A stretch of DNA of 64,000 bases, from positions 186,001-250,000 of the forward strand of contig NZ_JAHVAA010000014.1 of NCBI RefSeq assembly GCF_019264485.1, given 5' to 3'. The position numbers were made by a program, and so were the translations under genes. This DNA comes from Sediminibacterium sp. (GTDB taxonomy: Bacteria > Bacteroidota > Bacteroidia > Chitinophagales > Chitinophagaceae). Below are positions 43,497 through 51,857 of the stretch, piece by piece. How positions within the stretch are numbered: position 1 is the stretch's first letter; each line of letters opens with the position of its first letter. Below the pieces are notes generated by a model, which did not search any database, was not told where the DNA came from, and was given only the letters and a program-made list of their open reading frames with translations.

Positions 43497-44195
43497 ATGA
43501 CAGGTAAAGTTTATCTTATTCCTACAGTATTACACGAAGAAGCATTACAAACCATTCCTGCCTATATACTGGATGCGGTTAAAGATTGTTCCGTATTTTT
43601 TGTGGAGCAGGAAAAAACAGCACGCAGATTTCTGAAAAAACTATGGAGAGAAATGGTTATCGATGATTACCAGTGGTTTGCTATTCATAAAGCAGAGACT
43701 GAAGTACGGTCGCAGTTTGTACAATTACTAAAAGAAGGTAAAAATATTGGTATTATCAGCGAAGCCGGTTGTCCGGGCGTAGCAGATCCCGGTCAGGTAT
43801 TAGTGGAAGCGGCACAGGCCATCAATGCTGTTGTAAAACCATTGGTTGGACCAAGTTCAATCCTGCTGGCGCTTATGGCGAGTGGTATGAACGGACAATG
43901 TTTCCAGTTTCACGGCTATTTGCCCATTGATGCTGCTGAAAGAAAAAAGAAAATAAAAGAACTCGAAACGGATTCATACAAAAGAAACTGCACACAACTT
44001 TTTATTGAAACCCCTTACCGGAACAATGCGTTGATCAATGATCTTTTACAAGCCTGTAAACAGGAAACAAAACTCTGTATTGCTGTAGACATCACTGCAG
44101 TAAATGAATCCATTCAAACCAAACTCATACAGGAATGGAAAAAGCAACCGGTTGATATTCATAAACGGCTGGCTATATTTTTATTGCATGCTTAA
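43497..44195 (+). CDS. RsmI-like SAM-dependent tetrapyrrole-methylase-fold methyltransferase
   Basis: 232 residues. KVYLIPTVLHEEALQTIP at the start replaces the usual LYIVGTPIGN of RsmI. GIISEAGCPGVADPGQVLV and VKPLVGPSSILLALMASGM are the conserved SAM-site blocks. RsmI 2'-O-methylates C1402 of 16S rRNA; this shorter Bacteroidota subgroup may share that role, but the altered N-terminus leaves doubt. Operon with the EI24-like gene; ends at a strong hairpin. Confidence 0.85.
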   Translation: MTGKVYLIPTVLHEEALQTIPAYILDAVKDCSVFFVEQEKTARRFLKKLWREMVIDDYQWFAIHKAETEVRSQFVQLLKEGKNIGIISEAGCPGVADPGQVLVEAAQAINAVVKPLVGPSSILLALMASGMNGQCFQFHGYLPIDAAERKKKIKELETDSYKRNCTQLFIETPYRNNALINDLLQACKQETKLCIAVDITAVNESIQTKLIQEWKKQPVDIHKRLAIFLLHA

Positions 44196-44248
44196 TTTTT
44201 TCTTTCTTAGCCCCAGACTTAAGTCTGGGGCTAAAAGAAAAATTAAGG
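44191..44248. terminator. bidirectional intrinsic terminator
   Basis: The core 44207-44234 is a perfect 14-bp self-complementary stem (TTAGCCCCAGACTT / AAGTCTGGGGCTAA), extended imperfectly by T-rich and A-rich flanks. It lies between the convergent RsmI-like gene and the gene at 44243. Confidence 0.9.
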
Positions 44249-44641
44249 TTGTTTAGGTGCGATGATGCTTTCTGTTGCCGCACCCCTTACTTCATAAACA
44301 CTGTCAACAATATTTCTTTCCAATCCTCTCCAGGGCAATGTACCTATATATCTTTTATAATGCAGTTCTACTTCTTTACCTGAGCAACGAAGTAATTGTT
44401 CAGCCACTGATTCACTCGTTACACTGAAATCAAATTCATTACTTTGTACATTGGCCCGAAATCCGCTTTGGATAATCTTTCCTTCCCATGTTTTAAACAG
44501 AATACCTTTCTTCTGAAAGGTGTTGAGCAAGCCTGCTTTGGTGCCTTCTGCGTAAATAAAATAGTAACGCCAGTAAATAAAAATTATTAGTGCCAGAAGC
44601 AGCACCGTTACGATGGTCCAGATAATCTTACGTTTATTCAT
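44243..44641 (-). CDS. small membrane-anchored protein of unknown function
   Basis: 132 residues from the ATG at 44641, one base after the stop of the M28 peptidase gene, so translationally close to it. The N-terminal helix KIIWTIVTVLLLALIIFIYW is followed by a soluble domain containing AGLLNTFQKKGILFKTWEGK and LRCSGKEVELHYKRYIGTLP. Homologues are common in Bacteroidota and are sometimes labelled 6-phosphogluconate dehydrogenase, which the sequence does not support. Function unknown. Confidence 0.75.
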   Translation of the reverse strand: MNKRKIIWTIVTVLLLALIIFIYWRYYFIYAEGTKAGLLNTFQKKGILFKTWEGKIIQSGFRANVQSNEFDFSVTSESVAEQLLRCSGKEVELHYKRYIGTLPWRGLERNIVDSVYEVRGAATESIIAPKQP

Positions 44642-44642
44642 T

Positions 44643-46007
44643 TTATAACCCGTATTTATCAATAAGATAAATCAGTGCTGCCATATTAACTGCACCCAGT
44701 AACAGTTCTCTTTTATTCACATTTTCAAATACATCGGTACGAGCATGGTGCAGATCGAAATAGCGTTGCGGATCAGGAATAAATCCGGCAATAGGTGTAC
44801 CAAATGTTCTGTTCAATGGTCCAATATCGGCACCACCACCGCTACCCGACATATCTTCTGTTCCATACGGTTTTAATAAAGGCAGCCATTGCTGAGCCTT
44901 ATCGTGTTTGTCTTTAGGTGCTGTAAAACCAAAACCCCTTGGCGTAAATCCGCCCGCATCACTTTCAAGTGCAAAAATGTGTTTTTCATTTTTTGTTTTT
45001 GCCACTTCTGCGTACTTGTTTCCTCCACGCATACCATTTTCTTCATTGGCAAACAATACAAAACGAATGGTACGTTTTGGCGTATAACCAATGGCTTTAA
45101 GGGCACGCATTACTTCAATCGTGTGAACTACTCCTGCACCATCGTCGTGTGCCCCTTCATTTACATCCCAGCTATCGAGGTGACCGCCAACTGTAATAAT
45201 TTCATCCGCATGCGTACTTCCTTTCAGTTCACCGATAACATTATGCCCGATGGTATCAGGCAAAAACTTAGCACTGGTTTTCATGGTTACGGTAAAGCTG
45301 GATTTTTTACTCAGCTCCCATATATAATCTGCATCTCTTGGCCCCATAGCAATGGCCGGAATTTTGGGGAAGGAATCATTATATGCAGTACTTCCGGTAT
45401 GCGGGTCATTGGCGGTTGATTCGGTGAGAGAACGAATCATTACACCTACCGCCCCGTATTTTGCTGCTGCACTTGGGCCAGCTCTGCGAGATACCCCTGT
45501 TTGTCCATAAGAAACAAAAGGTTTGATATTGGTAGGATCAAAAGAATGATTGAAGTAAACGATCTTCCCTTTTACTTCTGTTTTTCTTTTTTCCATCTCT
45601 TCAAAACTGTTAAAGGCTATAACCTGTGCCGTTATGGGTTTGCCATTACCGAGTGAATTACCCAGCGCCAGCACATCCAGTTTTCTGTTCGTTGTTTTTC
45701 CATTAATACTTATCACGCGTGCATCTTCTTTGGCACCACGTACCCAACGGGGAACCATACATTCCTGGAGATATACATTATCTGCTCCCATTTCCTTCAA
45801 GGACTTTTCACCCCAGACTTCAGCTTTGTACATCTGTGGAGAGCCTGCAATACGGCCACCAACCTGCTTGGTTAACTGGTAAAGCAGGTCGTAAGCCTTA
45901 CCATTACGTAATATTTCGTCTGATATTTTTTTAATCATAGCAGCATCATCCTGCTGCGCCCACAGAACCATGGGAGATAAGAATAAAAGAAAGACTAGTT
46001 TTTTCAT
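44643..46007 (-). CDS. secreted M28-family metallopeptidase
   Basis: 454 residues from the ATG at 46007, with signal peptide MKKLVFLLFLSPMVLWAQ. Zinc-site blocks: VGGHLDSWDVNEGAHDDGAG (His and bridging Asp) and LFANEENGMRGG (catalytic Glu), with DLHHARTDVFENVN late (His). A PA-domain-like insert precedes the catalytic part. Likely an exported aminopeptidase/carboxypeptidase. A TAACTTTA box ends 5 nt before the ATG. Operon with the small membrane protein downstream. Confidence 0.92.
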   Translation of the reverse strand: MKKLVFLLFLSPMVLWAQQDDAAMIKKISDEILRNGKAYDLLYQLTKQVGGRIAGSPQMYKAEVWGEKSLKEMGADNVYLQECMVPRWVRGAKEDARVISINGKTTNRKLDVLALGNSLGNGKPITAQVIAFNSFEEMEKRKTEVKGKIVYFNHSFDPTNIKPFVSYGQTGVSRRAGPSAAAKYGAVGVMIRSLTESTANDPHTGSTAYNDSFPKIPAIAMGPRDADYIWELSKKSSFTVTMKTSAKFLPDTIGHNVIGELKGSTHADEIITVGGHLDSWDVNEGAHDDGAGVVHTIEVMRALKAIGYTPKRTIRFVLFANEENGMRGGNKYAEVAKTKNEKHIFALESDAGGFTPRGFGFTAPKDKHDKAQQWLPLLKPYGTEDMSGSGGGADIGPLNRTFGTPIAGFIPDPQRYFDLHHARTDVFENVNKRELLLGAVNMAALIYLIDKYGL

Positions 46008-46012
46008 AGCAC

Positions 46013-46020
46013 TAAAGTTA
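46013..46020 (-). promoter_or_regulatory. -7 box TAACTTTA of the M28 peptidase gene
   Basis: A one-base variant of TAnnTTTG on the minus strand, 5 nt before the ATG at 46007. Confidence 0.55.
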
Positions 46021-46093
46021 ATCATTTGTCATGTTTTTTCAAGTTATATGAGCGGGAAGCAGTATTCAGAGAATTGTTGTTAATTGCAGGGGG

Positions 46094-46170
46094 AATAGTT
46101 AATAGTCCATGGTTTATAGACCATAGTTGATGGTTTAGTACCATACACTTTTAACTATAGACCATAAACC
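46094..46170. repeat. word palindrome, family B, degenerate, upstream of bshA
   Basis: GGTTTATAGACCATAGTT on the left and AACTATAGACCATAAACC on the right pair at the outer ends, while the inner TAGACC word is in direct rather than inverted orientation. It ends 8 nt before the bshA ATG in a divergent promoter region. Confidence 0.75.
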
Positions 46171-46178
46171 AGAAAAAC

Positions 46179-47315
46179 ATGCGTATCGGAATAGTATGTT
46201 ACCCCACATTCGGAGGTAGCGGAGTGCTTGCAACAGAATTAGGAAAAGCATTGGCGGATGAAGGACACCAGGTACATTTCATTACTTATCAGCAACCGGT
46301 AAGACTGAATGTATTCAATGCAAATATTTTTTATCATGAAGTAAGGGTACCTACTTATCCGCTTTTTGATTATCCTCCTTATGAAGTAGCATTGGCAAGT
46401 ACCATGGTTGATGTGATCATGAACCATGACCTCGATCTGTTACATGTACATTATGCCATTCCACATGCATCTGCCGCTTATATGGCAAAACAGATCGTTA
46501 AACAGAAAACCAACCGTAATATACCTGTCATTACTACTTTACACGGCACAGATATTACACTGGTTGGAAAAGATAAAACCTATGAACCGGTGGTTACCTT
46601 CTCCATCAATGAAAGTGATGCTATAACTGCTGTTTCACAGAACCTGAAAGAAGAAACCTATAAATTTTTCCCTATACACAAAGAAATTGAAGTGATTCAT
46701 AATTTTGTAGATGTGGGTCGTTTCAATAAAAAACCTATTGATGCTTTCCGTAAAGTGATTGCACCCAATGGAGAAAAAATTCTGATCCATGCTTCCAACT
46801 TCAGGAAAGTAAAACGTGTGGTAGATGTGATAGAAATTTTTGCAGCTGTAAGAAAAGAAATGCCTGCCAAATTACTAATGGTAGGTGACGGCCCCGAAAG
46901 ACCCGGTACAGAAGAAATGACCCGTGAATTGGGTATTGAAGACGATGTTCGTTTCCTCGGCAAGCAGGAACAAATGGAAGATATACTGGCAGTAAGTGAT
47001 ATTTTCCTGCTCCCTTCTGAGTATGAAAGTTTTGGTCTCGCGGCCCTGGAAGCCATGGCAGCCAGATCGGTTGTTATCAGCTCCAATGCGGGTGGTTTGA
47101 GCGAAATTAATACCCAGGGAGAAACAGGTTATATGGCGAATGTAGGCGATGTAGCCGCCATGAGCAGGTATGCGATTGAACTACTAAAAGACGATCAGAA
47201 GCTGGAAACCATGAAAGAAGCTGCTTATCAGCAGGCCTGCAGATTCGATATTAAAAATATCATTCCTGTTTACGAAAAATTATATAGTCGTTTTTGCAGA
47301 ATGGGACCATGTTAA
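46179..47315 (+). CDS. bshA: N-acetyl-alpha-D-glucosaminyl L-malate synthase BshA
   Basis: 378 residues, GT-B glycosyltransferase family 4. The start RIGIVCYPTFGGSGVLATEL, the BshA-typical HVHYAIPHASAAYMAKQI and TLHGTDITLVG, and the nucleotide-sugar site LLPSEYESFGLAALEAMA are all present. First step of bacillithiol synthesis. bshB and bshC are not in this window. The last codons (RMGPC, encoded by AGAATGGGACCATGT) look like family B repeat words, so the C-terminus may have been altered by the repeat that follows. Confidence 0.95.
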   Translation: MRIGIVCYPTFGGSGVLATELGKALADEGHQVHFITYQQPVRLNVFNANIFYHEVRVPTYPLFDYPPYEVALASTMVDVIMNHDLDLLHVHYAIPHASAAYMAKQIVKQKTNRNIPVITTLHGTDITLVGKDKTYEPVVTFSINESDAITAVSQNLKEETYKFFPIHKEIEVIHNFVDVGRFNKKPIDAFRKVIAPNGEKILIHASNFRKVKRVVDVIEIFAAVRKEMPAKLLMVGDGPERPGTEEMTRELGIEDDVRFLGKQEQMEDILAVSDIFLLPSEYESFGLAALEAMAARSVVISSNAGGLSEINTQGETGYMANVGDVAAMSRYAIELLKDDQKLETMKEAAYQQACRFDIKNIIPVYEKLYSRFCRMGPC

Positions 47316-47397
47316 AGAAGTTAATGGTCCATAGTTGATGGTTTATAGCAAGAAATACCTGCTACGATGGACTATCGACCATGAACTATAGACCATT
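47302..47397. repeat. word palindrome, family B, degenerate, between convergent genes
   Basis: AATGGTCCATAGTTGATGG on the left and its imperfect complement ending ACTATAGACCATT on the right enclose a CAAGAAATACCTG interior. The left edge includes the end of bshA. Confidence 0.82.
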
Positions 47398-47405
47398 GGC
47401 CCTTA

Positions 47406-47918
47406 CTATTTAAACCACGACGCATACATCACATAGTTATTGGAAATACGTTCAATTTCTCCATGAACCAGCTCTTGTGATACATCTTTTACCTTTTTAG
47501 CAGGTACCCCAGCATAAATACAGCCAGCTTCTACTACTGTACCCTCTAATACTACTGCACCGGCAGCAATAATGGAATTACTGTGTACCACACAACGATC
47601 CATAACAATAGACCCCATACCAATCAGTACATTGTCGTGAATGGTACAGCCATGCACCAGTGCATTATGACCAATGGAAACATTATTTCCAATATTGGTC
47701 GGGTTTTTCTGGTAGGTACAATGAATGACTGCGCCATCCTGAACGTTTACTTTATTCCCCATCTTAATATAGTGTACATCGCCACGAATGACAGCATTGA
47801 ACCATATACTGCATTCATCGCCCATAACTACATCACCCACGATGGTGGCATTCGGAGCTATAAAACAGTTTTCACCAAATTGTGGATGTTTACCAAGAAC
47901 GGGAAGGATTACTGGCAT
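47406..47918 (-). CDS. gamma-carbonic-anhydrase-like hexapeptide-repeat protein
   Basis: 170 residues from the ATG at 47918 (MPVILPVLGKHPQFGENCFI). Left-handed beta-helix repeats run through the protein. The three metal histidines of the family fit NVQDGAVIHCTYQ, VSIGHNALVHGC. Resembles YrdA/PaaY-type gamma class proteins. Carbonic anhydrase activity is plausible but not proven for this subgroup. Divergent from the aminotransferase gene with only 37 bp between starts. Confidence 0.9.
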   Translation of the reverse strand: MPVILPVLGKHPQFGENCFIAPNATIVGDVVMGDECSIWFNAVIRGDVHYIKMGNKVNVQDGAVIHCTYQKNPTNIGNNVSIGHNALVHGCTIHDNVLIGMGSIVMDRCVVHSNSIIAAGAVVLEGTVVEAGCIYAGVPAKKVKDVSQELVHGEIERISNNYVMYASWFK

Positions 47919-47955
47919 AAAATATCGAATTTCGAATAGTGAATGTTGAACTTTA

Positions 47956-49173
47956 ATGAAAGTTAGTAAAATGAGTGGTATTTCTAACAGACAAGTTTTC
48001 CTGCAGCATTTGGCACAGACTTCAACTGCGCCCATTGGTATAGAAATGGTGAAAGCCGCTGGCATTCATCTCTGGGATGTAGAAGGAAAACAATATACTG
48101 ACCTGATCTCCGGTTTCAGCGTTTGTAATATTGGACACAGTCACCCTTCAGTGGTAAAAGCGGTACAGGAGCAGGCTGCTGCATATATGCACCTGATTGT
48201 GTACGGAGAATTTATTGAAGCGCCACAGGTACAATATGCCAAACTGTTAACCGATCATCTGCCATCCTCACTCAACTGTGTTTATTTCACCAATAGCGGC
48301 GCAGAAGCCACAGAAGGTGCCATGAAACTGGCCAAACGGATTACAGGCCGCTCAAAAATAATCGCCTTTACAGATGCTTATCATGGCAGTACACAAGGTG
48401 CATTGAGTATAATGGGTGGTGAATACTGGCGCAATGCATTCAGGCCTTTACTTCCCGACATACATCATTATACCTACAACGATGATGCAGTGATTGATGC
48501 CATTGACTCAACCGTTGCCTGTGTAATACTGGAAACAGTGCAGGCGGAGAGCGGTATAAAAAAACCAGGAAAAGAATGGCTTGCTGCTATCCGAAAGAAA
48601 TGCGATGAGCATTGTGTAATACTGGTTTTTGATGAAATACAGGCTGGCTTTGGCAGAACAGGAACTTTATGGGCCTTTCAGCAATTTGCAGTTGTGCCTG
48701 ATATTTTATTACTGGGGAAAGCATTGGGTGGTGGTATGCCGTTGGGGGCTTTTATTGCAGACAGGAAATTAATGTCGACCCTCACTTATGATCCAGTACT
48801 CGGACATATCACCACATTTGGCGGACATCCTGTATCCTGTGCAGCGGGTAAAGCAGCTTTTGAAGTACTCACCGGCAGCCATATGATTTCAGTTGTAAAA
48901 GAAAAAGAAACAATACTACAGGAAGAGTTAAACCATCCTGCTATCATTGAAAAAAGCTCACATGGACTGTGGATGTCATTGCAATTTAAAGACGCAATAA
49001 CCAATCAGAAAATAGTACATAAATGTGTACAAAACGGATTAATTACCGACTGGTTTCTATTTGCCCCTGACAGGCTGAGAATAGCACCACCACTGATTAT
49101 TACAGCAGCAGAACTAAAACAGGTTTGCGGTATTATTCTTCGAAGTATTGATGAAATAGTGAGCAATGAGTAA
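47956..49173 (+). CDS. class III PLP-dependent aminotransferase
   Basis: 405 residues; an alternative ATG at 47971 would remove five residues. Fold-type I blocks: TNSGAEATEGAMKLAKRI, AYHGSTQGALS, VFDEIQAGFGRTGTLW, and the PLP lysine in LLLGKALGGGMPLGAF. Closest in type to acetylornithine/ornithine aminotransferases, but no arginine-pathway gene is adjacent, so the substrate is open. The last codons (IVSNE-stop, ATAGTGAGCAATGAGTAA) are family E repeat words. Confidence 0.92.
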   Translation: MKVSKMSGISNRQVFLQHLAQTSTAPIGIEMVKAAGIHLWDVEGKQYTDLISGFSVCNIGHSHPSVVKAVQEQAAAYMHLIVYGEFIEAPQVQYAKLLTDHLPSSLNCVYFTNSGAEATEGAMKLAKRITGRSKIIAFTDAYHGSTQGALSIMGGEYWRNAFRPLLPDIHHYTYNDDAVIDAIDSTVACVILETVQAESGIKKPGKEWLAAIRKKCDEHCVILVFDEIQAGFGRTGTLWAFQQFAVVPDILLLGKALGGGMPLGAFIADRKLMSTLTYDPVLGHITTFGGHPVSCAAGKAAFEVLTGSHMISVVKEKETILQEELNHPAIIEKSSHGLWMSLQFKDAITNQKIVHKCVQNGLITDWFLFAPDRLRIAPPLIITAAELKQVCGIILRSIDEIVSNE

Positions 49174-49235
49174 AAGTTAAACACTCACTATTCACTACTG
49201 ACTACTCACTATTCCCTCCTCACCACTCACTCTCC
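49156..49235. repeat. word palindrome, family E, encoding both flanking C-termini
   Basis: Tandem GTGAGTAGT-type words form an imperfect inverted repeat over the convergent gene ends. The left edge encodes the final IVSNE of the aminotransferase. The right edge, on the other strand, encodes the final ESEW and stop of RsgA. Confidence 0.85.
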
Positions 49236-50143
49236 ATTGTATCCAGAATAGTACGATAGCTATAATATCTTTCTGCTGAAATTTCCCCGGTTTCTGTTGC
49301 TTTTTTAATGGCACAATTGGGTTCTTCTATATGCATACAATTATTGAACTGACAGTCATTCATCCGTTCACGCATTTCGGGAAAATAATGTGCTAATTCT
49401 TCTTTGCTGATATCTACCAGACCCAGTTCACGTATACCCGGTGTATCGATGATATGCCCGCCTCCGGGCAGATCGAACATTTCTGCAAAAGTGGTGGTAT
49501 GCATTCCTTTTCCGCTCCAGCCGCTTACTTCCTGTGTGCGCAGGTTGAATTCGGGGAAGAGGGCATTGATAAAAGTTGATTTTCCTACACCACTATGCCC
49601 ACTCAACAAGGAAGTTTTATTGCTGAGCAATGCTTTTACTTCATCCAGTCCTTTTTGTTCGGTAACACTGCACAATAAAACAGTATACCCTATTGCTTCA
49701 TAAATTTCTTTGAGCCGGTCAAATTTTTCGAGTTCTTTCTTTTTATAGAGATCCGCTTTATTAAAAACAATAATAGCGGGTACATGAAAAGCTTCGCAGG
49801 AGATGAGGAAGCGGTCCATAAACCCCTGTGAGGTCTTTGGATCTTTCAATGTTACAAAGAGCAGACTTTGATCGAGATTCGACGCAATAATATGATGCTG
49901 GTGTTTGTTATGGGGCGAAACCCTGGCCACATAATTCTTCCTGTCATAAATTTCACTGATAATAGCCGATTCTTCCTGTACTTCTTCAATCTCCATTTTT
50001 ACTTCATCACCTACCGCAATGGGGTTAGTGGAAGTAATGCCTTCAATCTTCATTACACCTTTTATACGGGCCTGGTAGGTTTTGCCATCTTCCCCTCTGA
50101 CCACATACCAACTGCCTGTTGATTTATAGATTCTGGCTCTCAT
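49220..50143 (-). CDS. rsgA: ribosome biogenesis GTPase RsgA
   Basis: 307 residues from the ATG at 50143; the 29-residue upstream extension crosses the promoter box. Circularly permuted GTPase: FNKAD (G4) precedes LLSGHSGVGKSTFINAL (G1) and IDTPGIRELGL (G3). The C-terminal zinc site is CQFNNCMHIEEPNC. Releases RbfA from maturing 30S subunits. The last four residues (ESEW) come from the family E palindrome. Confidence 0.95.
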   Translation of the reverse strand: MRARIYKSTGSWYVVRGEDGKTYQARIKGVMKIEGITSTNPIAVGDEVKMEIEEVQEESAIISEIYDRKNYVARVSPHNKHQHHIIASNLDQSLLFVTLKDPKTSQGFMDRFLISCEAFHVPAIIVFNKADLYKKKELEKFDRLKEIYEAIGYTVLLCSVTEQKGLDEVKALLSNKTSLLSGHSGVGKSTFINALFPEFNLRTQEVSGWSGKGMHTTTFAEMFDLPGGGHIIDTPGIRELGLVDISKEELAHYFPEMRERMNDCQFNNCMHIEEPNCAIKKATETGEISAERYYSYRTILDTMESEW

Positions 50144-50149
50144 TGGCAA

Positions 50150-50157
50150 CGAAGATA
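50150..50157 (-). promoter_or_regulatory. -7 box TATCTTCG of rsgA
   Basis: A one-base variant of TAnnTTTG on the minus strand ending 6 nt before the ATG at 50143. Confidence 0.6.
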
Positions 50158-50288
50158 GTAAGCGGTAATGGCTTTTAGCGTATCTATATACATCAGGGGA
50201 AAAGACCGGAATCGAATATTTGCGAAACATTAACCCCTGTTTTGGGGCATATCAACCAACAATGACTCACCTTCAGGCTGGAATTCAA

Positions 50289-50296
50289 TATCTTTG
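50289..50296 (+). promoter_or_regulatory. -7 box TATCTTTG of menG
   Basis: A perfect TAnnTTTG box ending 7 nt before the ATG at 50304; it fixes the menG start and implies little or no leader. Confidence 0.7.
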
Positions 50297-50303
50297 TACC
50301 CTT

Positions 50304-51047
50304 ATGGCAAAGTTTGCGCACGATGAGGTAGTTCCTGACCGGCAGAGTGAACAGGGCAAAAAGGAACAGGTGGCGGAGATGTTTAACAGCATTGCATTCA
50401 GGTACGATTTCCTGAACCGGTTTCTCACTGCTGGAGTAGACATACAGTGGCGAAAAAAAGCCATCGGGCAACTGAAAGCGCTTCAACCGCAACTGATTTT
50501 GGATGTGGCAACGGGTACCGGCGATGTGGCCATCATGACCCATCGCATGCTGAAAACAAAGAAGATCATTGGCATAGATATATCGGAAGGAATGTTGGCA
50601 CTGGGTAGAGAGAAACTCACCCGGTTGAAGTTGAATGAGGTGATTGAATTACAAACAGGCGACAGCGAAACCATTCATTTTCCCGATCATCATTTCGATG
50701 CGGTTACAGTGGCATATGGTGTGAGAAATTTTGCTCACCTCGACAAAGGGCTTGCCGAAATGTACCGGGTATTAAAACCGGGGGGTAAACTGGTGGTATT
50801 GGAATTTTCAAGACCCAGTCAGCCTCTGTTCAGAAAGCTCTGTGATTTTTATACGAATGTAGTAACGCCAGGCGTGGGTGGATTATTTGCGAAAAATAAA
50901 GATGCTTATCAATACCTGAACGATAGTGTTCAAGCCTTTCCTGAAGGGCAAAATTTTTTAAATATTATGCATGAAGCAGGATTTACTCAAACTTATCTGA
51001 AAAAACTCAGTTTCGGCATATGCACTATTTATTGCGGAAGCAAGTAA
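50304..51047 (+). CDS. menG: demethylmenaquinone methyltransferase (MenG/UbiE)
   Basis: 247 residues from the ATG at 50304. Class I methyltransferase: VAEMFNSIAFRYDFLNRFLT, the SAM loop LDVATGTGDVAIMT, and the UbiE signature VAYGVRNFAHLDKGLAEMYRV with KPGGKLVVLEFSRP. Last step of menaquinone synthesis. The porT gene overlaps its 3' end by 28 bp. Divergent from rsgA. Confidence 0.95.
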   Translation: MAKFAHDEVVPDRQSEQGKKEQVAEMFNSIAFRYDFLNRFLTAGVDIQWRKKAIGQLKALQPQLILDVATGTGDVAIMTHRMLKTKKIIGIDISEGMLALGREKLTRLKLNEVIELQTGDSETIHFPDHHFDAVTVAYGVRNFAHLDKGLAEMYRVLKPGGKLVVLEFSRPSQPLFRKLCDFYTNVVTPGVGGLFAKNKDAYQYLNDSVQAFPEGQNFLNIMHEAGFTQTYLKKLSFGICTIYCGSK

Positions 51048-51739
51048 TCCTGCCCGTTCTCTTTGTTATCTGTACGCTGACTGTTACAGCCCAGAAACAG
51101 CGTTATCGTCCCAATCACGATGACCTGCCTTATTATTTTGGCCTAACGCTGGGGTACAACAGTTCCTATCTGCACCAGAATAAATCACCCTTATTCCTGC
51201 AAAACGATTCAATTTTATCTGTACAACCCGGTTCGAGTGGTGGTATAACTATGGGACTGCTCGCCACTGTAAAGATGACTGATCGCTTAGAGTTCAGGGC
51301 CAATCCTCAGTTGATTATCGGGGGTTCAAAATACATCGATTACAGCCTGGGCAAACCAAGACCCGGAGAAGCTGCTTTTCAGCGACAAACACTTCCGGCA
51401 ACATTGATCAGCCTGCCGCTTCATTTTAAATTCAATTCCGATCGTATCGGTAATTTCCGGACCTATTTGTTGGGTGGAATTAAACTGGATACCGACCTGT
51501 CGAGCAATTCAGCAGCCCGTTTATCGGAAGACCTGTTGAAATTGAAAAGAAATGACTTTGGTTTTGAAACCGGTATTGGCTTTAATTTCTACCTGCCTTT
51601 TGTAACCGTATCACCAGAAATAAAATTCAGTTACGGCCTGTCTAATATCCATCAATACGACCCTACGCTTCGCTTTTCCAATGTAATGGAAAAGATACAG
51701 TCGCGCATGATCATTTTCTCTATTCACCTCGAAGATTAA
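51020..51739 (+). CDS. porT: PorT-family type IX secretion outer-membrane protein
   Basis: 239 residues, start overlapping menG by 28 bp. Signal peptide around VILPVLFVICTLTVTAQ, then DLPYYFGLTLGYNSSYLHQ and a ~200-residue eight-stranded barrel pattern ending SRMIIFSIHLED. The menG/ubiE-porT pairing is a known arrangement in Bacteroidota. PorT is needed for type IX secretion and gliding. Translational coupling to menG is likely from the overlap. Confidence 0.88.
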   Translation: MHYLLRKQVILPVLFVICTLTVTAQKQRYRPNHDDLPYYFGLTLGYNSSYLHQNKSPLFLQNDSILSVQPGSSGGITMGLLATVKMTDRLEFRANPQLIIGGSKYIDYSLGKPRPGEAAFQRQTLPATLISLPLHFKFNSDRIGNFRTYLLGGIKLDTDLSSNSAARLSEDLLKLKRNDFGFETGIGFNFYLPFVTVSPEIKFSYGLSNIHQYDPTLRFSNVMEKIQSRMIIFSIHLED

Positions 51740-51857
51740 GGTTTAGTGCTAATGATGTAATAAATTGCGTTGCTTGTCAGGCAACTGAAATATTATTGGG
51801 TAAATTCCATCCCGTTTTACAAAACAGGTTGTGACCGAAATCAATAAAAATAAACAC

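Noticed and set aside
44243..44641. 6-phosphogluconate dehydrogenase
   Set aside because: I recall that label for homologues, but the protein is 132 residues with one membrane helix and no NADP-binding motif.
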